From Lewinella sp. IMCC34191 (GTDB taxonomy: Bacteria > Bacteroidota > Bacteroidia > Chitinophagales > Saprospiraceae): a DNA stretch of 64,000 bases. The notes below the pieces were generated by a model, which did not search any database, was not told the origin of the DNA, and saw nothing but the letters and a program-made list of their open reading frames with translations. Within the stretch, counting starts at the first letter, position 1. The number at the start of each line of letters is the position of its first letter. Position numbers and translations under genes: made by a program. The stretch spans positions 62,001 through 126,000 of the forward strand of contig NZ_QNQZ01000009.1 of assembly GCF_003390935.1 (NCBI RefSeq), written 5' to 3'. Positions 1 to 8,448 of this stretch are shown here, in pieces.

Positions 1-69
1 TCCGGTTTGAGAATAACAGTTTATCGCCGCAAACAGCAGTGCGGTCAGATAAAGGATGCGTTTACGCAT
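1..69 (-). CDS. N-terminus of an exported protein (partial, runs off the window)
   Basis: Only the first 23 codons are present, starting at the ATG complementary to 67-69. They encode a clear Sec-type signal peptide (MRKRILYLTALLFAAINCYS, then QTG): basic N-terminus, hydrophobic core, and a likely cleavage before Gln. This ending is common in exported Bacteroidota proteins, including TonB-dependent receptors. The gene lies downstream of the T9SS-sorted surface protein on the same strand. In this phylum such a surface protein is often encoded beside a TonB-dependent receptor, so a receptor is the best guess, but nothing beyond the signal peptide is visible. A hairpin at 104-136 separates the two genes. 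Confidence 0.6.
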   Translation of the reverse strand, partial: MRKRILYLTALLFAAINCYSQTG

Positions 70-103
70 GATAAGGAAATTATGATTTGCACTAGAAAAA
101 TGG

Positions 104-136
104 GGGGGCACACCAACGTTGCGGCGATGTGCCCCC
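104..136 (-). terminator. Hairpin terminator after the T9SS surface-protein gene
   Basis: A 9-bp perfect stem (GGGGGCACA at 104-112 with TGTGCCCCC at 128-136) encloses a 15-nt loop. Read on the minus strand, it is followed by a short T-rich run (ATTTTTC). It sits about 65 nt beyond the stop codon of the surface-protein gene, as expected for an intrinsic terminator. It also lies just upstream of the next minus-strand gene start, so attenuation is possible. Confidence 0.6.
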
Positions 137-200
137 GCGAAATATGTAGTCTTGGCGGGGCCGGAAGTGAACTATCCCACTTTACTCCGGCCTCGTTTTG

Positions 201-1943
201 TTAGCGAGTAACGGCCATGCGCTGTACCAACCGGCTGCCGGGAACGTCCAGAATGACGAAGTAGGTGCCGGAAGCCAGGCGGCTTACGTCGATGGTTTCG
301 GATTGGGGTCCGGCGGTGTACTCCGCGACCGAGCGGCTGACGGGACGACCGTAGATGTCCATGACGGTCAGGGTGACACGCGCGGCGCTGGGCAATTCGA
401 AGCCGATCCGGGTCATCTGGCTGGCGGGGTTCGGAACGGGAGCGTCCAGCAGGAAGCCGTTCTCAACCACCTGACCGACCCCATTGGTGAAGTCGCTGAT
501 CACGATCATCATTTCATCAAGTGCCGTCCAACCGGTCAGCCAGGACATACTGTCCATGCCATTGCCGGGGGCGAACGCCCCGTAGTACGCTACCGTATCG
601 TAGCCTGCTATAGCGGCCGGAGCACCGGTAGCGGCGAAGCCAAAGGGAGAAGGGCGGGGATCGATATTGCCACCGTTGTCATCACGATCCTCGCCCTCAC
701 TATTGAGGTTGGGATTGATGATCTGATTACCGGCAGCGAGGAACCTGGCTGCCACCGTGTCGGTTGCAGCACCCTCGATGATTTCCGTGGCGTCGTCTAT
801 CGCTACGAATAGGTCCGACGCTTCGGTACCGGCTTCGAAGTTGTAAAAGATGTTATTGCGGAAAGCCAGATCGCCGGCAATTAGACGATCATAGGAGTCC
901 GGAGTGTTATCAGAGCGTTGCTCGATCGCGATGGCAGCTCCGTTGTAGTCCGTGAAGATTGAGTTGTAGTAATACCCGCCGGCATTGTCGCGCAGCAGAA
1001 TCGCAAAGGGAGGATCGTCTTCACTATTCTCTCCGGCGTCCGTAGTCTCGCCATTACCGATACCAATGTAGGTGGCGTTGTAGATGGTCGGCTGGCTGAA
1101 GGGGCTTTGTCCGTCGGGGACAGCACCGTCGTGCTCGCCGGCGCGGCCGGTGCCTAGCACTTCGTTAGGAGCTTGGAGTACAAACCAGTACTGTCCGCCG
1201 CCCCGCCATCCGGTGTCGTAGTCCATACCGTCGTCACTGCAATAAGACACCGCTGCGTGATCCACCCGTACGGTTCCCCCGAACCATTCGATGCCGTCGT
1301 CCAGGTTAGCAAACACTTCGACGTAGTCGATGGTAGTTCCGGAACCTACACCACCCAAGGTGAGTCCGTTGATCTCGTTGTCGCCGTCAAGCGCAAATCC
1401 ACCGTGACGAATAGACACGTAGGTCAGCACACCGCTGTTATCCTCAGGGTCGGTGCCACCGTAATTAGAGCGGGTATCGCTGGCGACAATACCTTCAATG
1501 TTGTTAGTTGCAGCCGAAAAGGCAATGGGGGCCGCACCCAGAATGATGACACCACCCCAGAGTCCTTTGCGGACACTGCCGTCGGGGTTGGTGAGATCCA
1601 TTGGATCCTCGAGATCATCCAGGTTAGAAGTGAATATGATGGGTGCATCTGCCGTACCGTTGGCGAAGATTTGTGCACCACGGGCTACGATGAGGGCGGA
1701 AGCATTGTCGCCAGTAGTAATATCACTATCACTATACGCCTTGATGACCGTACCGGCTTCGATGGTCAGGGTCGCGCCGGGCTCCAGAAAGACTAATCCG
1801 TTGAGGATGTAGGTATTTTCGCTTTCCCAGGTGTAGTCCTCGTTGGCGACGAGGGATTCATCGTCGATGACGATGGTTTCCTGTGCCGCGGCGAAAGCCG
1901 ACAGACAGAACAGGAGGGTAAATAAGGTAAATCTTGAGTTCAT
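201..1943 (-). CDS. T9SS-sorted surface protein with C-terminal sorting domain
   Basis: About 580 residues from the ATG at 1943. An open frame continues upstream, but this ATG immediately precedes a good signal peptide (MNSRFTLFTLLFCLSAFAAA, then QE). The middle has Asn/Asp/Gly-rich sequence with the recurring look of a right-handed beta-helix or parallel-beta surface protein (phrases such as LEPGATLTIEAGTVIKA and GLWGGVIILG). The last 80 residues form a typical T9SS type A sorting domain: PVPNPAS, then VMDIYGRPV, then SGTYFVIL, ending in a basic tail. It should be exported by Sec, carried across the outer membrane by T9SS and anchored or released at the surface. The ligand is unknown. No T9SS machinery genes are in the window. 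Confidence 0.85.
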   Translation of the reverse strand: MNSRFTLFTLLFCLSAFAAAQETIVIDDESLVANEDYTWESENTYILNGLVFLEPGATLTIEAGTVIKAYSDSDITTGDNASALIVARGAQIFANGTADAPIIFTSNLDDLEDPMDLTNPDGSVRKGLWGGVIILGAAPIAFSAATNNIEGIVASDTRSNYGGTDPEDNSGVLTYVSIRHGGFALDGDNEINGLTLGGVGSGTTIDYVEVFANLDDGIEWFGGTVRVDHAAVSYCSDDGMDYDTGWRGGGQYWFVLQAPNEVLGTGRAGEHDGAVPDGQSPFSQPTIYNATYIGIGNGETTDAGENSEDDPPFAILLRDNAGGYYYNSIFTDYNGAAIAIEQRSDNTPDSYDRLIAGDLAFRNNIFYNFEAGTEASDLFVAIDDATEIIEGAATDTVAARFLAAGNQIINPNLNSEGEDRDDNGGNIDPRPSPFGFAATGAPAAIAGYDTVAYYGAFAPGNGMDSMSWLTGWTALDEMMIVISDFTNGVGQVVENGFLLDAPVPNPASQMTRIGFELPSAARVTLTVMDIYGRPVSRSVAEYTAGPQSETIDVSRLASGTYFVILDVPGSRLVQRMAVTR

Positions 1944-2028
1944 AAATGACGGGTTGATTTTCTTTTGCTTGCGTTTTAAGACGCTGCAAAGGTCTCCTCC
2001 CACCATGAACTGGGTATATGTATTAGGT

Positions 2029-2057
2029 TAAGTTATTGTAAACGGGACAATAACTTA
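2029..2057. repeat. 11-bp perfect inverted repeat between HAD gene and T9SS gene
   Basis: TAAGTTATTGT at 2029-2039 and its exact complement ACAATAACTTA at 2047-2057 flank a 7-nt spacer. It starts 2 nt past the stop codon of the HAD-phosphatase gene and about 85 nt upstream of the T9SS-protein start, both on the minus strand. The stem is AT-rich with no U-tract, so it could be an operator for the downstream gene or a weak terminator. The sequence does not settle which. Confidence 0.5.
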
Positions 2058-2059
2058 TT

Positions 2060-2698
2060 TCACCCCGCCCGCAGCAGCTCCAGCGCGCGTTCCAGGGCCG
2101 CGGCGTTGTCCTCCACGTGCTCGTCGGCCTGGGTGACTTTATCCGTCAGTCCGATTAAATAGCAGCCGGCGGCCTTTGCCGCCGCGCCGCCGGCTCCGCT
2201 ATCCTCGATGGCAATGCATTCCGAGGCCGGCAACCCTAATTTTTTAGCCGCTAGGAGATATATGTCCGGCTCCGGCTTCATATGTTCCACGTCGGTGGCC
2301 GTTACGCTGATCTGGGTAAACTGGTCCAGCCGGGTCGCGGCGATCATCAGGTCGGCATCCGAACGTCCGCTGTTGGTGGCGATGGCCAAGGGGAATTCTT
2401 TTGCGATGATCGCCAGCTGTTCCGGGACGCCGGTGAAGGTCGACCCTTCGCGACGCACGGCGTCCTGAAAGCGCGTCTGTTTTTGGGCGATCAATTCCTC
2501 ATCTGACGTAGCCAGATCGTGCTCCGTGACCAGGTAATTAGCGACCAGACGATCGCTCGTCCCGATCCATTGGTCGAACCAGTGCTCGTCGTAATCGAGA
2601 TCGTATTCTTCCGCCAGCAAACTAAGCCAGGCGGTACAGTGCAGCGGTTCAGAATTGGCAAGGGTGCCATCCAGATCGCAGAGTAGTCCTTTTAACAT
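2060..2698 (-). CDS. HAD-superfamily phosphatase (beta-phosphoglucomutase-like subfamily)
   Basis: About 212 residues from the ATG at 2698. The frame is open further upstream, but the conserved start MLKGLLCDLDGT fits the family. HAD motif I is DLDGT near residue 8, motif II is the TNSG segment, motif III is the Lys in KPEPDIYL, and motif IV is EDSGAG. A helical cap domain lies between motifs I and II, as in the phosphoglucomutase/phosphoglycolate phosphatase class I HADs. It would hydrolyse or transfer phosphate on a small sugar phosphate. The substrate cannot be read from sequence, and the neighbours (a surface protein and a mini membrane protein) give no clue. It appears to be a single-gene unit. 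Confidence 0.85.
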   Translation of the reverse strand: MLKGLLCDLDGTLANSEPLHCTAWLSLLAEEYDLDYDEHWFDQWIGTSDRLVANYLVTEHDLATSDEELIAQKQTRFQDAVRREGSTFTGVPEQLAIIAKEFPLAIATNSGRSDADLMIAATRLDQFTQISVTATDVEHMKPEPDIYLLAAKKLGLPASECIAIEDSGAGGAAAKAAGCYLIGLTDKVTQADEHVEDNAAALERALELLRAG

Positions 2699-2822
2699 CG
2701 GTCTTATTTGGTCGACAGCGGTTCGGTCCACTATCGGTAAGGGGCACGTCGGGCAAGGCGTACAACCACCCGCCTGGGCGTCGGACTATAAGGGCAACCG
2801 GATACGGGAAAGAAGCGGATTA

Positions 2823-3032
2823 CTAGCGCAGGATGATTCGTTTGACCGCATTGACGGCCCGGTCGACTCCCGTGCTCACGTCAACGATCTGTTCGCTGAC
2901 GTGCTGTAACTCCTGCATCTTCCCTTCCTGGTGTAGCTTGATCGTCCGCCCGGCCAAAAAGCCGGAACAGGCCGCGCTGACGAGAACCAGCAGCAAAACC
3001 AGGGTATAGAGGGTGAGATTCGGGCGTTTCAT
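2823..3032 (-). CDS. Small single-pass membrane protein of unknown function
   Basis: About 69 residues from the ATG at 3032. An in-frame upstream ATG at 3071 would add 13 residues, but the membrane segment then sits less naturally. It has one N-terminal hydrophobic helix (LTLYTLVLLLVLVSAACSGF) followed by a short amphipathic, coiled-coil-like tail. The Ala-Ala-Cys-Ser stretch could be a weak lipobox, so a lipoprotein is possible but less likely than a plain membrane anchor. It lies between the HAD gene and serC on the same strand with gaps of more than 100 nt. I do not recognise the family. Confidence 0.5.
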   Translation of the reverse strand: MKRPNLTLYTLVLLLVLVSAACSGFLAGRTIKLHQEGKMQELQHVSEQIVDVSTGVDRAVNAVKRIILR

Positions 3033-3135
3033 AGTCTTACGAAGATAAGGACCCTCGACCACCCATACCACCTTAAACCCGGATTCACCCCCGTTTTTCG
3101 ACGAACGAGCGGCCTATTCCGACGAGTTTAACAGT

Positions 3136-4197
3136 TTATTTGAAATTTTTCATCACATTGACCAGCGTTTCGACGCCTTCGTAGGGCATGGAGTTGTAAA
3201 TGCTGGCCCGGAAGCCGCCTACACTGCGGTGTCCTTTTACACCATCACATCCGGCGGCGGCCGCCTCGGCCTGAAAGCGCTCGGTATCGGCCTCGTCAGT
3301 ACATACGAAGGTCACGTTCATCAGGCTGCGGCTTTCATCGTTCGTGACCGTTCCGCGGAATTTGGGATTGCGGTCGATCTCGTCGTACAGCAGTTTCGCC
3401 TTCTTCTCGTTGTGCTTTTCCATGGCCTCCAGTCCGCCCTGTTCCTTGATCCAGCGGAGGGTGAGCATCATCACGTAGATGGGGTACACGGGCGGCGTGT
3501 TGTACGTGCTGCCGCCCTTGATGTGCACCCGGTAATCCAGCATGCTCGGCAGGGCGCGCTCCACGGTACCCAGCAGGTCTTTACGCACGATGACGAGCGT
3601 CACTCCGGCGGGCCCGAGGTTCTTCTGCGCACCGGCGTAGATGATACCGAACTTTTCCAGGGGGATGCGGCGGGAGAAGATATCCGACGACATATCGGCG
3701 ACGAGCGGTGCCGAGGTTTCGGGCCACTTATGAAATTGGGTCCCGAAGATGGTATTATTGCTGGTTACGTGCACGTACTTCAGCCCTTCCGGAATGGTGT
3801 ACCCCTCCGGGATGTGGTCGTAGTTACTCTCCTTACTGCTCGCGATCACGTCGACCTTGCCGAAGAGTTTCGTTTCCTTGATGGCCTTGGCCGACCAGGA
3901 ACCCGTGTCGAGAAAACCGGCGGTTTCCTCCGGATTGAGCAGGTTCATGGCCGTGAAGAAAAACTGGGTACTGGCCCCGCCACTAAGAAAAAGGACGGCG
4001 TACTCCTCTCCTACCCCCATGATCTCGCGGACGAGACTCTCGGTGTCGGCGAGCACCTGAGAAAAGGCTTTGGAGCGGTGGCTGATTTCCAGGATCGACA
4101 GCCCGCTGTTGTCGAGTTCGCGAACGGCGTCGGACGCCTTCTCGAGAACACTGGCGGGGAGTATGGCCGGTCCGGCACTAAAATTGATCTTTTTCAT
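3136..4197 (-). CDS. serC: Phosphoserine aminotransferase
   Basis: 353 residues, close to the usual family length of about 360. It is a PLP-dependent fold-type I aminotransferase converting 3-phosphohydroxypyruvate and glutamate to phosphoserine and 2-oxoglutarate in serine biosynthesis, and it may also act in pyridoxal phosphate synthesis. The N-terminal FSAGPAILP, the LSGGASTQF phosphate-binding loop near residue 72, and the PLP lysine in AGAQKNLGPAG (Lys192) are all present. The C-terminal MPYEGVETL segment is typical. The gene is monocistronic here. The phosphoglycerate dehydrogenase gene that often accompanies serC is not next to it. Confidence 0.95.
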   Translation of the reverse strand: MKKINFSAGPAILPASVLEKASDAVRELDNSGLSILEISHRSKAFSQVLADTESLVREIMGVGEEYAVLFLSGGASTQFFFTAMNLLNPEETAGFLDTGSWSAKAIKETKLFGKVDVIASSKESNYDHIPEGYTIPEGLKYVHVTSNNTIFGTQFHKWPETSAPLVADMSSDIFSRRIPLEKFGIIYAGAQKNLGPAGVTLVIVRKDLLGTVERALPSMLDYRVHIKGGSTYNTPPVYPIYVMMLTLRWIKEQGGLEAMEKHNEKKAKLLYDEIDRNPKFRGTVTNDESRSLMNVTFVCTDEADTERFQAEAAAAGCDGVKGHRSVGGFRASIYNSMPYEGVETLVNVMKNFK

Positions 4198-4306
4198 GTA
4201 TGCGGTTTTGCGGGGGCGAAAATATGTCCCTTTAGCAAGCTTTACTTAGAATTGTTCGGAGGTTCTACGGTTTTGCCGGCCCTGTCTTCGCCGTGTAATT
4301 ATTTGT

Positions 4307-4325
4307 GCGGCGGAGCGCAGGTAGA
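4307..4325 (+). repeat. Copy 1 of the dispersed 19-nt repeat
   Basis: An exact copy of GCGGCGGAGCGCAGGTAGA in the divergent region between serC (minus) and the TPR lipoprotein gene (plus), about 88 nt before the lipoprotein ATG. The same 19 nt recur exactly at 11092, 40343 and 44915 and in variant form at 17229, 29060 and 58446. Confidence 0.8.
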
Positions 4326-4412
4326 AACCTTATACCCTAATCCGGGCCAGTCAAACCGTCAACATCCTGGGGCTTTGCATCCTTATAGTAGTTACTTAAT
4401 CTTACTTACCGC

Positions 4413-5879
4413 ATGAATCGATTTTACGCTCTCTTTTTTGCCGGTTTCTTACTGACTGTCCTGATGGTAGCCTGCACGCCCAAGGCAGCCGGCCCCAGTA
4501 CGACCGACACTCCGGCAACTCCCCAAACCCCCGTGGCGCAGCAACCCGCGGATGAGGAGAGTGATGATCTCAGCGATTGCCCCAAGTTCAGCGACGCACC
4601 GAATCCGGACGATGCCGAAACGAATTACGTTATCTACCGCAATGCCCTGAAATCGAAAGAGATGGACCGGGCCATCAAGGTTTGGCGCGAGGTCTACGCC
4701 ACCAGTCCCGCCGCCGATGGTCGTCGACCTACGGTATATACCGACGGCGTCGAATTCTATAACTACCTGATCGAGCAAAACCCGGACAAACGGGAGGCAT
4801 ACGGCGATTCCATCCTGATGCTCTACGAGCAGGCCCGCGAGTGCTACCCCAGCGACGGGTATATGGCTGCCATTCAGGGTTTTGACAGTTACTACACTTA
4901 CGCCGGCAGCACCAGCGAAGAGGATATTTACGAGCTCTTCAAGGAAAGCATCGAAATGGACGGCCCGGAAAAGCTGCAGTATTTCGTTATCAACCCCATG
5001 TCCCGCCTGGTCGTCGACCAACACGAAAGCGGAAACATCGACGACGATGAGGCCAAAGAGATCGTCACCGCCTTGAAGGCCCGCCTGGAGAAGGGTCTGG
5101 CCGACTGCTCGGGCGCCGACTGCGAAGCCTGGAACGCTATCGAAGCCTACGCGCCAAGTAGCCTGCAATACTTCGAAACCGTCAAGGGGTTTTACGATTG
5201 CCAATACTACATCGACGAGTATTATCCGGAGTTCGAGGCCAATCCGGAAGAGTGTGATGCCATAACCACAGCCTACGGGCGGATGCGTTGGGCCGAGTGT
5301 GCCGAGGATCTTCCCGAGTATCAAAAAGTGAAGGCCGCCTACGAGGCCAACTGTCAGGTTGTCGCGGCTAACACTTCCGGGGGCAGCACCATTCGGCAGG
5401 CCTACGAAGCACTCCGTAACAACGAATCTTCCGAAGCCGTACGCCTGTTCGAGCAGGCCTCCGAGGAGACCGAAGACAATGAACGCAAGAGTCTGACCTT
5501 ACTGACGGCCGCCAAAATTTATTACCGGGACTTACGCAATTTCAGTCAGGCACGCGCCTACGCCCGTCGCGCCGCGCAGGCCGACCCAACCAACGGTGAA
5601 CCCTATATGCTGATCGGAACGCTCTACGCCAGTAGCGGTCCTTTGTGTGGCCCGGGCACCGGCTTCGATAGTCAGGTGGTAGTTTGGCCGGCTATAGACA
5701 TGTGGCAGCGGGCCAAATCCGTCGATCCATCCGTTGCCGCCAAAGCCAACCAGCTCATCGGCCGCTACACGCAGTACATGCCTACCCGGGCTGACGTATT
5801 CCAGCGGGGAATTGAAGTGGGATCGACCTATACCGTAGGCTGCTGGATCCAGGAAACGACGCGGGTGCGGACTCCCTGA
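4413..5879 (+). CDS. TPR-containing lipoprotein
   Basis: 488 residues. The signal peptide ends in a lipobox (LMVAC, Cys21), so the mature protein should be lipid-anchored, probably in the outer membrane. A Thr/Pro-rich linker and an acidic stretch follow. The rest is helical and Tyr/Glu/Ala-rich, with tetratricopeptide-like repeats most evident around residues 340-450 (SSEAVRLFEQASEE; ARAYARRAAQADPTNGEPYM). Several Cys residues may form disulfides. It resembles a widespread Bacteroidota family of large TPR envelope proteins with no assigned function. TPR lipoproteins usually scaffold envelope complexes, but no partner can be named from the neighbourhood. Confidence 0.75.
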   Translation: MNRFYALFFAGFLLTVLMVACTPKAAGPSTTDTPATPQTPVAQQPADEESDDLSDCPKFSDAPNPDDAETNYVIYRNALKSKEMDRAIKVWREVYATSPAADGRRPTVYTDGVEFYNYLIEQNPDKREAYGDSILMLYEQARECYPSDGYMAAIQGFDSYYTYAGSTSEEDIYELFKESIEMDGPEKLQYFVINPMSRLVVDQHESGNIDDDEAKEIVTALKARLEKGLADCSGADCEAWNAIEAYAPSSLQYFETVKGFYDCQYYIDEYYPEFEANPEECDAITTAYGRMRWAECAEDLPEYQKVKAAYEANCQVVAANTSGGSTIRQAYEALRNNESSEAVRLFEQASEETEDNERKSLTLLTAAKIYYRDLRNFSQARAYARRAAQADPTNGEPYMLIGTLYASSGPLCGPGTGFDSQVVVWPAIDMWQRAKSVDPSVAAKANQLIGRYTQYMPTRADVFQRGIEVGSTYTVGCWIQETTRVRTP

Positions 5880-5936
5880 TAAATTTCGTTCAGGGAACGG
5901 TGCCGCCCTACAATATTCTGGTCTATCATTTCTTTC

Positions 5937-5944
5937 TATATTTG
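5937..5944 (+). promoter_or_regulatory. Bacteroidota-type -7 promoter element for the M23 peptidase gene
   Basis: TATATTTG matches the phylum's TAnnTTTG -7 consensus and lies 43 nt upstream of the GTG start at 5987. No clear TTTG -33 element is visible. Confidence 0.5.
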
Positions 5945-5986
5945 TCGCGGGTCGATTTGCGACCTTGGAAAGAAACATATTAGTAC

Positions 5987-7309
5987 GTGAAGAAAGGGCT
6001 ACAGGTTCGTAAGCGTCGGCTTTTGTCGGCAGCAGTTGCATTAGTGGTAAGTATAGCGTTGGGTAGCACCATCGTTAGTAGTTTGGTCGCCGCCTCACCG
6101 CCGCCCCCTGGCGACGGTAAGCAAGTCCAGCTCCAGGCTTTCCCCATCATAGAACCGACGGTACGTTACGGTGTCGCGCTGGACACTTTCTCGCTCAGTC
6201 TCGATACCATTCAATTCGGTCAGACGCTAAGTGACATCCTCCTTGGCATGGGTATGGAGCCCCTCGATGCGCTTCGCTCTTCCAATACCTTTAACGATAT
6301 GCTCGACGTGCGGAACCTGCGCGCCGGCCTGACCTATCAGGTACTGGATGACCCCGATACGAAGGGCCCTGACTACATGATCTACAGTCCCAGCGTATAT
6401 CGCTACCTCAAACTGGACCTGCAGAACGGCGGCCAGGACGAGTACGTCAAACTTCCGATCCGCGTCGAGGAAGGTCTCGCCGCCGGAAAGATCGAAAGCT
6501 CCCTGTGGAACGCCATGGTCGACTCCGGCCACAGCTTCGCCCTGACCGATAAGATGGAGGATGCCCTGCAGTGGTCGGTTGACTTCTACCACGTGCAAAA
6601 AGGAGACGCCTTTCAACTCGTTTACGAGCAGGAATACGTCGAGGACAGCGAGGCCGGTTTCGGTCGCGTCAAGGCCGCCCGCTACAGTACCGGCGGTAAG
6701 GACATCTACGCTTTCTACTTCGTCAGCAAAGACAGCACCCAACAGGGCTACTTCGGCCTGGACGGACAACCCAAGGATGCTTTATTCCTGAAGGCTCCAG
6801 TACGCTATAGCCGCATTAGCAGCCGGTTTAACCTCCGCCGCTTCCACCCGGTACAGCGTCGCGTCAAGCCCCACCTCGGCACGGACTACGCCGCACCCTA
6901 CGGTACTCCGATCGTAGCCGTCGCTAACGGTACGATCAGCAAATCCGGACGCACGCGGGGTAACGGTATCTACGTCAAGATCCGCCACGACAAGCGCTAC
7001 TCTACCCAGTACCTGCACATGCAGAAGCGGGCTCCCGGTATGGTCGTTGGCAAACGCGTCAATCAGGGAGACGTCATCGGCTACGTCGGTTCCACCGGCC
7101 TGGCTACCGGACCGCACGTTTGCTTCCGCTTCTGGGAAAACGGCCGTCAGGTGGACCACACTCGCCTCAACTTCCCCGACGCCGAGCCGATGCCCGAGGA
7201 GTACCTGCCCGAGTTCTTCGAACTGCGGGACACCTACCTGGCCCAGTTGAACAGCGTCGGTGATCCGATTGAAAAGCCTTCGGAGGACGACGCGACGGTA
7301 TCAAAGTAG
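5987..7309 (+). CDS. M23-family (LytM/NlpD-type) peptidoglycan endopeptidase, HxC variant
   Basis: 440 residues from a GTG start, with an N-terminal membrane anchor or signal (residues 11-36). The middle third resembles the LysM/OapA-like N-terminal region found in Csd3/MepM-like peptidases. The catalytic M23 domain spans about residues 270-390. Zinc ligands His296 and Asp300 are in HLGTDYAAP. The usual HLH motif reads H-V-C here (His377, Cys379, in GPHVCFRF), so the last zinc ligand would be a Cys. It should cleave peptide cross-links of peptidoglycan in the periplasm. It has its own promoter-like element upstream and ends convergently, overlapping the next gene by 9 nt. Confidence 0.85.
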   Translation: MKKGLQVRKRRLLSAAVALVVSIALGSTIVSSLVAASPPPPGDGKQVQLQAFPIIEPTVRYGVALDTFSLSLDTIQFGQTLSDILLGMGMEPLDALRSSNTFNDMLDVRNLRAGLTYQVLDDPDTKGPDYMIYSPSVYRYLKLDLQNGGQDEYVKLPIRVEEGLAAGKIESSLWNAMVDSGHSFALTDKMEDALQWSVDFYHVQKGDAFQLVYEQEYVEDSEAGFGRVKAARYSTGGKDIYAFYFVSKDSTQQGYFGLDGQPKDALFLKAPVRYSRISSRFNLRRFHPVQRRVKPHLGTDYAAPYGTPIVAVANGTISKSGRTRGNGIYVKIRHDKRYSTQYLHMQKRAPGMVVGKRVNQGDVIGYVGSTGLATGPHVCFRFWENGRQVDHTRLNFPDAEPMPEEYLPEFFELRDTYLAQLNSVGDPIEKPSEDDATVSK

Positions 7310-8392
7310 CAGATCCAGGTTAATATTCTCTTCGATCAGTTCCACGGCACGTCGGATCTTCCAGGGCGTCTTAAGATTGATCTTGACCTCCATCTGGCTG
7401 ATCCGCACGGCCGCCCCGTAAGTATCCAGCGAGCAGGCGACTACCGGTATGTTGTGGGCCGTCAGGAAATCACTGTGGGGTAAGTCCGCGTCTTCGTCCG
7501 CCAGTCCGGTGACGACAACACCCGAAATCGTACTGCCCGGCAGCGACCGATCCTGGAGGATTACCTGTAGCGCGCTCAGTGCCTCGCTGAGCCGACGGTG
7601 ACTGACAATCACCAGCAGATTTTTCAGGTTCTCTACCTCCTCTTGCGCAAGCAGGCTGCCACTGGCGATGTTCTCTACCTGATTATCCAGGCCTTCCCGG
7701 TTCAGGAGCGTCCGGCCCTTGAGGCTGTGCCGGATGGATGCCATGATCGGGTTGGCAAGCACTTTCTCGAAGGGAAGCACACCGAGTAAGGGGATGCCCT
7801 TCTTCTCCAGGTACATGCCCACGTACTTACGCACCTTGTCCAGTTTGGCGGGACGCGTCTTGTTGACAATCACGCCCCGTACGGGCACCCGTCGTTCGCG
7901 GAACATCGCCAGGTTCATATTCAGGCGGTCGATCGTGCTACCGATACCGCCTTCCACGATCATGACCACGGGGGCATTCAGCAGCTGGGCGACCTGGGCG
8001 TTGCTCACGTCGCAGACGCTTCCTACGCCGGGATGTCCCGTTCCTTCGTAGATCACGAATTCGTTGCGCGCCTGGAGTTTGCGGCTGGCCTTCGTGATGG
8101 CGGTTCGAAAATCGTACCTCGATGGGTCATCGAGGTATTTGGCGGTCACCCCCCTGCCGATGATGACCGGACTGTGTAATTCGGCCTTGAGGTCGAATTC
8201 CATGCCGCGGGCGAAGAGCAACGCATCCTTGTCAACTTGCAGGCCGCCCAGTTCCACCCACTCCTGTCCGACCGGCTTGCAGTAGCTAACCCGTTTCCCC
8301 CGCTGCTGGATGGCCGCCATCAGGCCGAGCGTACAGGTGGTCTTGCCAACGTGTTGGGAAGTGGCGGCTATGTAGAGGCGATCGATACTCAC
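7301..8392 (-). CDS. BioD-like P-loop ATPase with DRTGG domain (Pta N-terminal-like)
   Basis: 363 residues from a GTG start. The N-terminal domain is a dethiobiotin synthetase-like P-loop fold: the Walker A-like segment is ATSQHVGKTTC and the substrate loop CKPVGQEW follows. A DRTGG-type domain occupies about residues 205-330. The combination equals the N-terminal, regulatory part of long phosphotransacetylases, but the catalytic acetyltransferase domain is missing. Free-standing proteins of this type are known in Bacteroidota and are usually annotated as phosphotransacetylase-family or cobyrinic acid synthase-like proteins. The true function is unknown, and pta and ackA are not in the window. 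It converges on the M23 gene with a 9-nt overlap. Confidence 0.75.
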   Translation of the reverse strand: MSIDRLYIAATSQHVGKTTCTLGLMAAIQQRGKRVSYCKPVGQEWVELGGLQVDKDALLFARGMEFDLKAELHSPVIIGRGVTAKYLDDPSRYDFRTAITKASRKLQARNEFVIYEGTGHPGVGSVCDVSNAQVAQLLNAPVVMIVEGGIGSTIDRLNMNLAMFRERRVPVRGVIVNKTRPAKLDKVRKYVGMYLEKKGIPLLGVLPFEKVLANPIMASIRHSLKGRTLLNREGLDNQVENIASGSLLAQEEVENLKNLLVIVSHRRLSEALSALQVILQDRSLPGSTISGVVVTGLADEDADLPHSDFLTAHNIPVVACSLDTYGAAVRISQMEVKINLKTPWKIRRAVELIEENINLDLLL

Positions 8393-8448
8393 GGCAATGG
8401 TTTAGGTGGCAGCCGTGAAGGTACGTTGGTGATCAGGACATGGCCCCG

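Noticed and set aside
198-812. 204-residue open frame opposite the T9SS protein's C-terminus
   Set aside because: The minus-strand protein has a complete sorting domain in this stretch.
3229-4416. 395-residue open frame antisense to serC
   Set aside because: Mirrors the codons of a certain gene and has no recognisable protein features.
4449-5324. 291-residue open frame antisense to the TPR lipoprotein gene
   Set aside because: The lipoprotein has a signal peptide, lipobox and TPR pattern. The reverse frame shows only hydrophobic low-information sequence.
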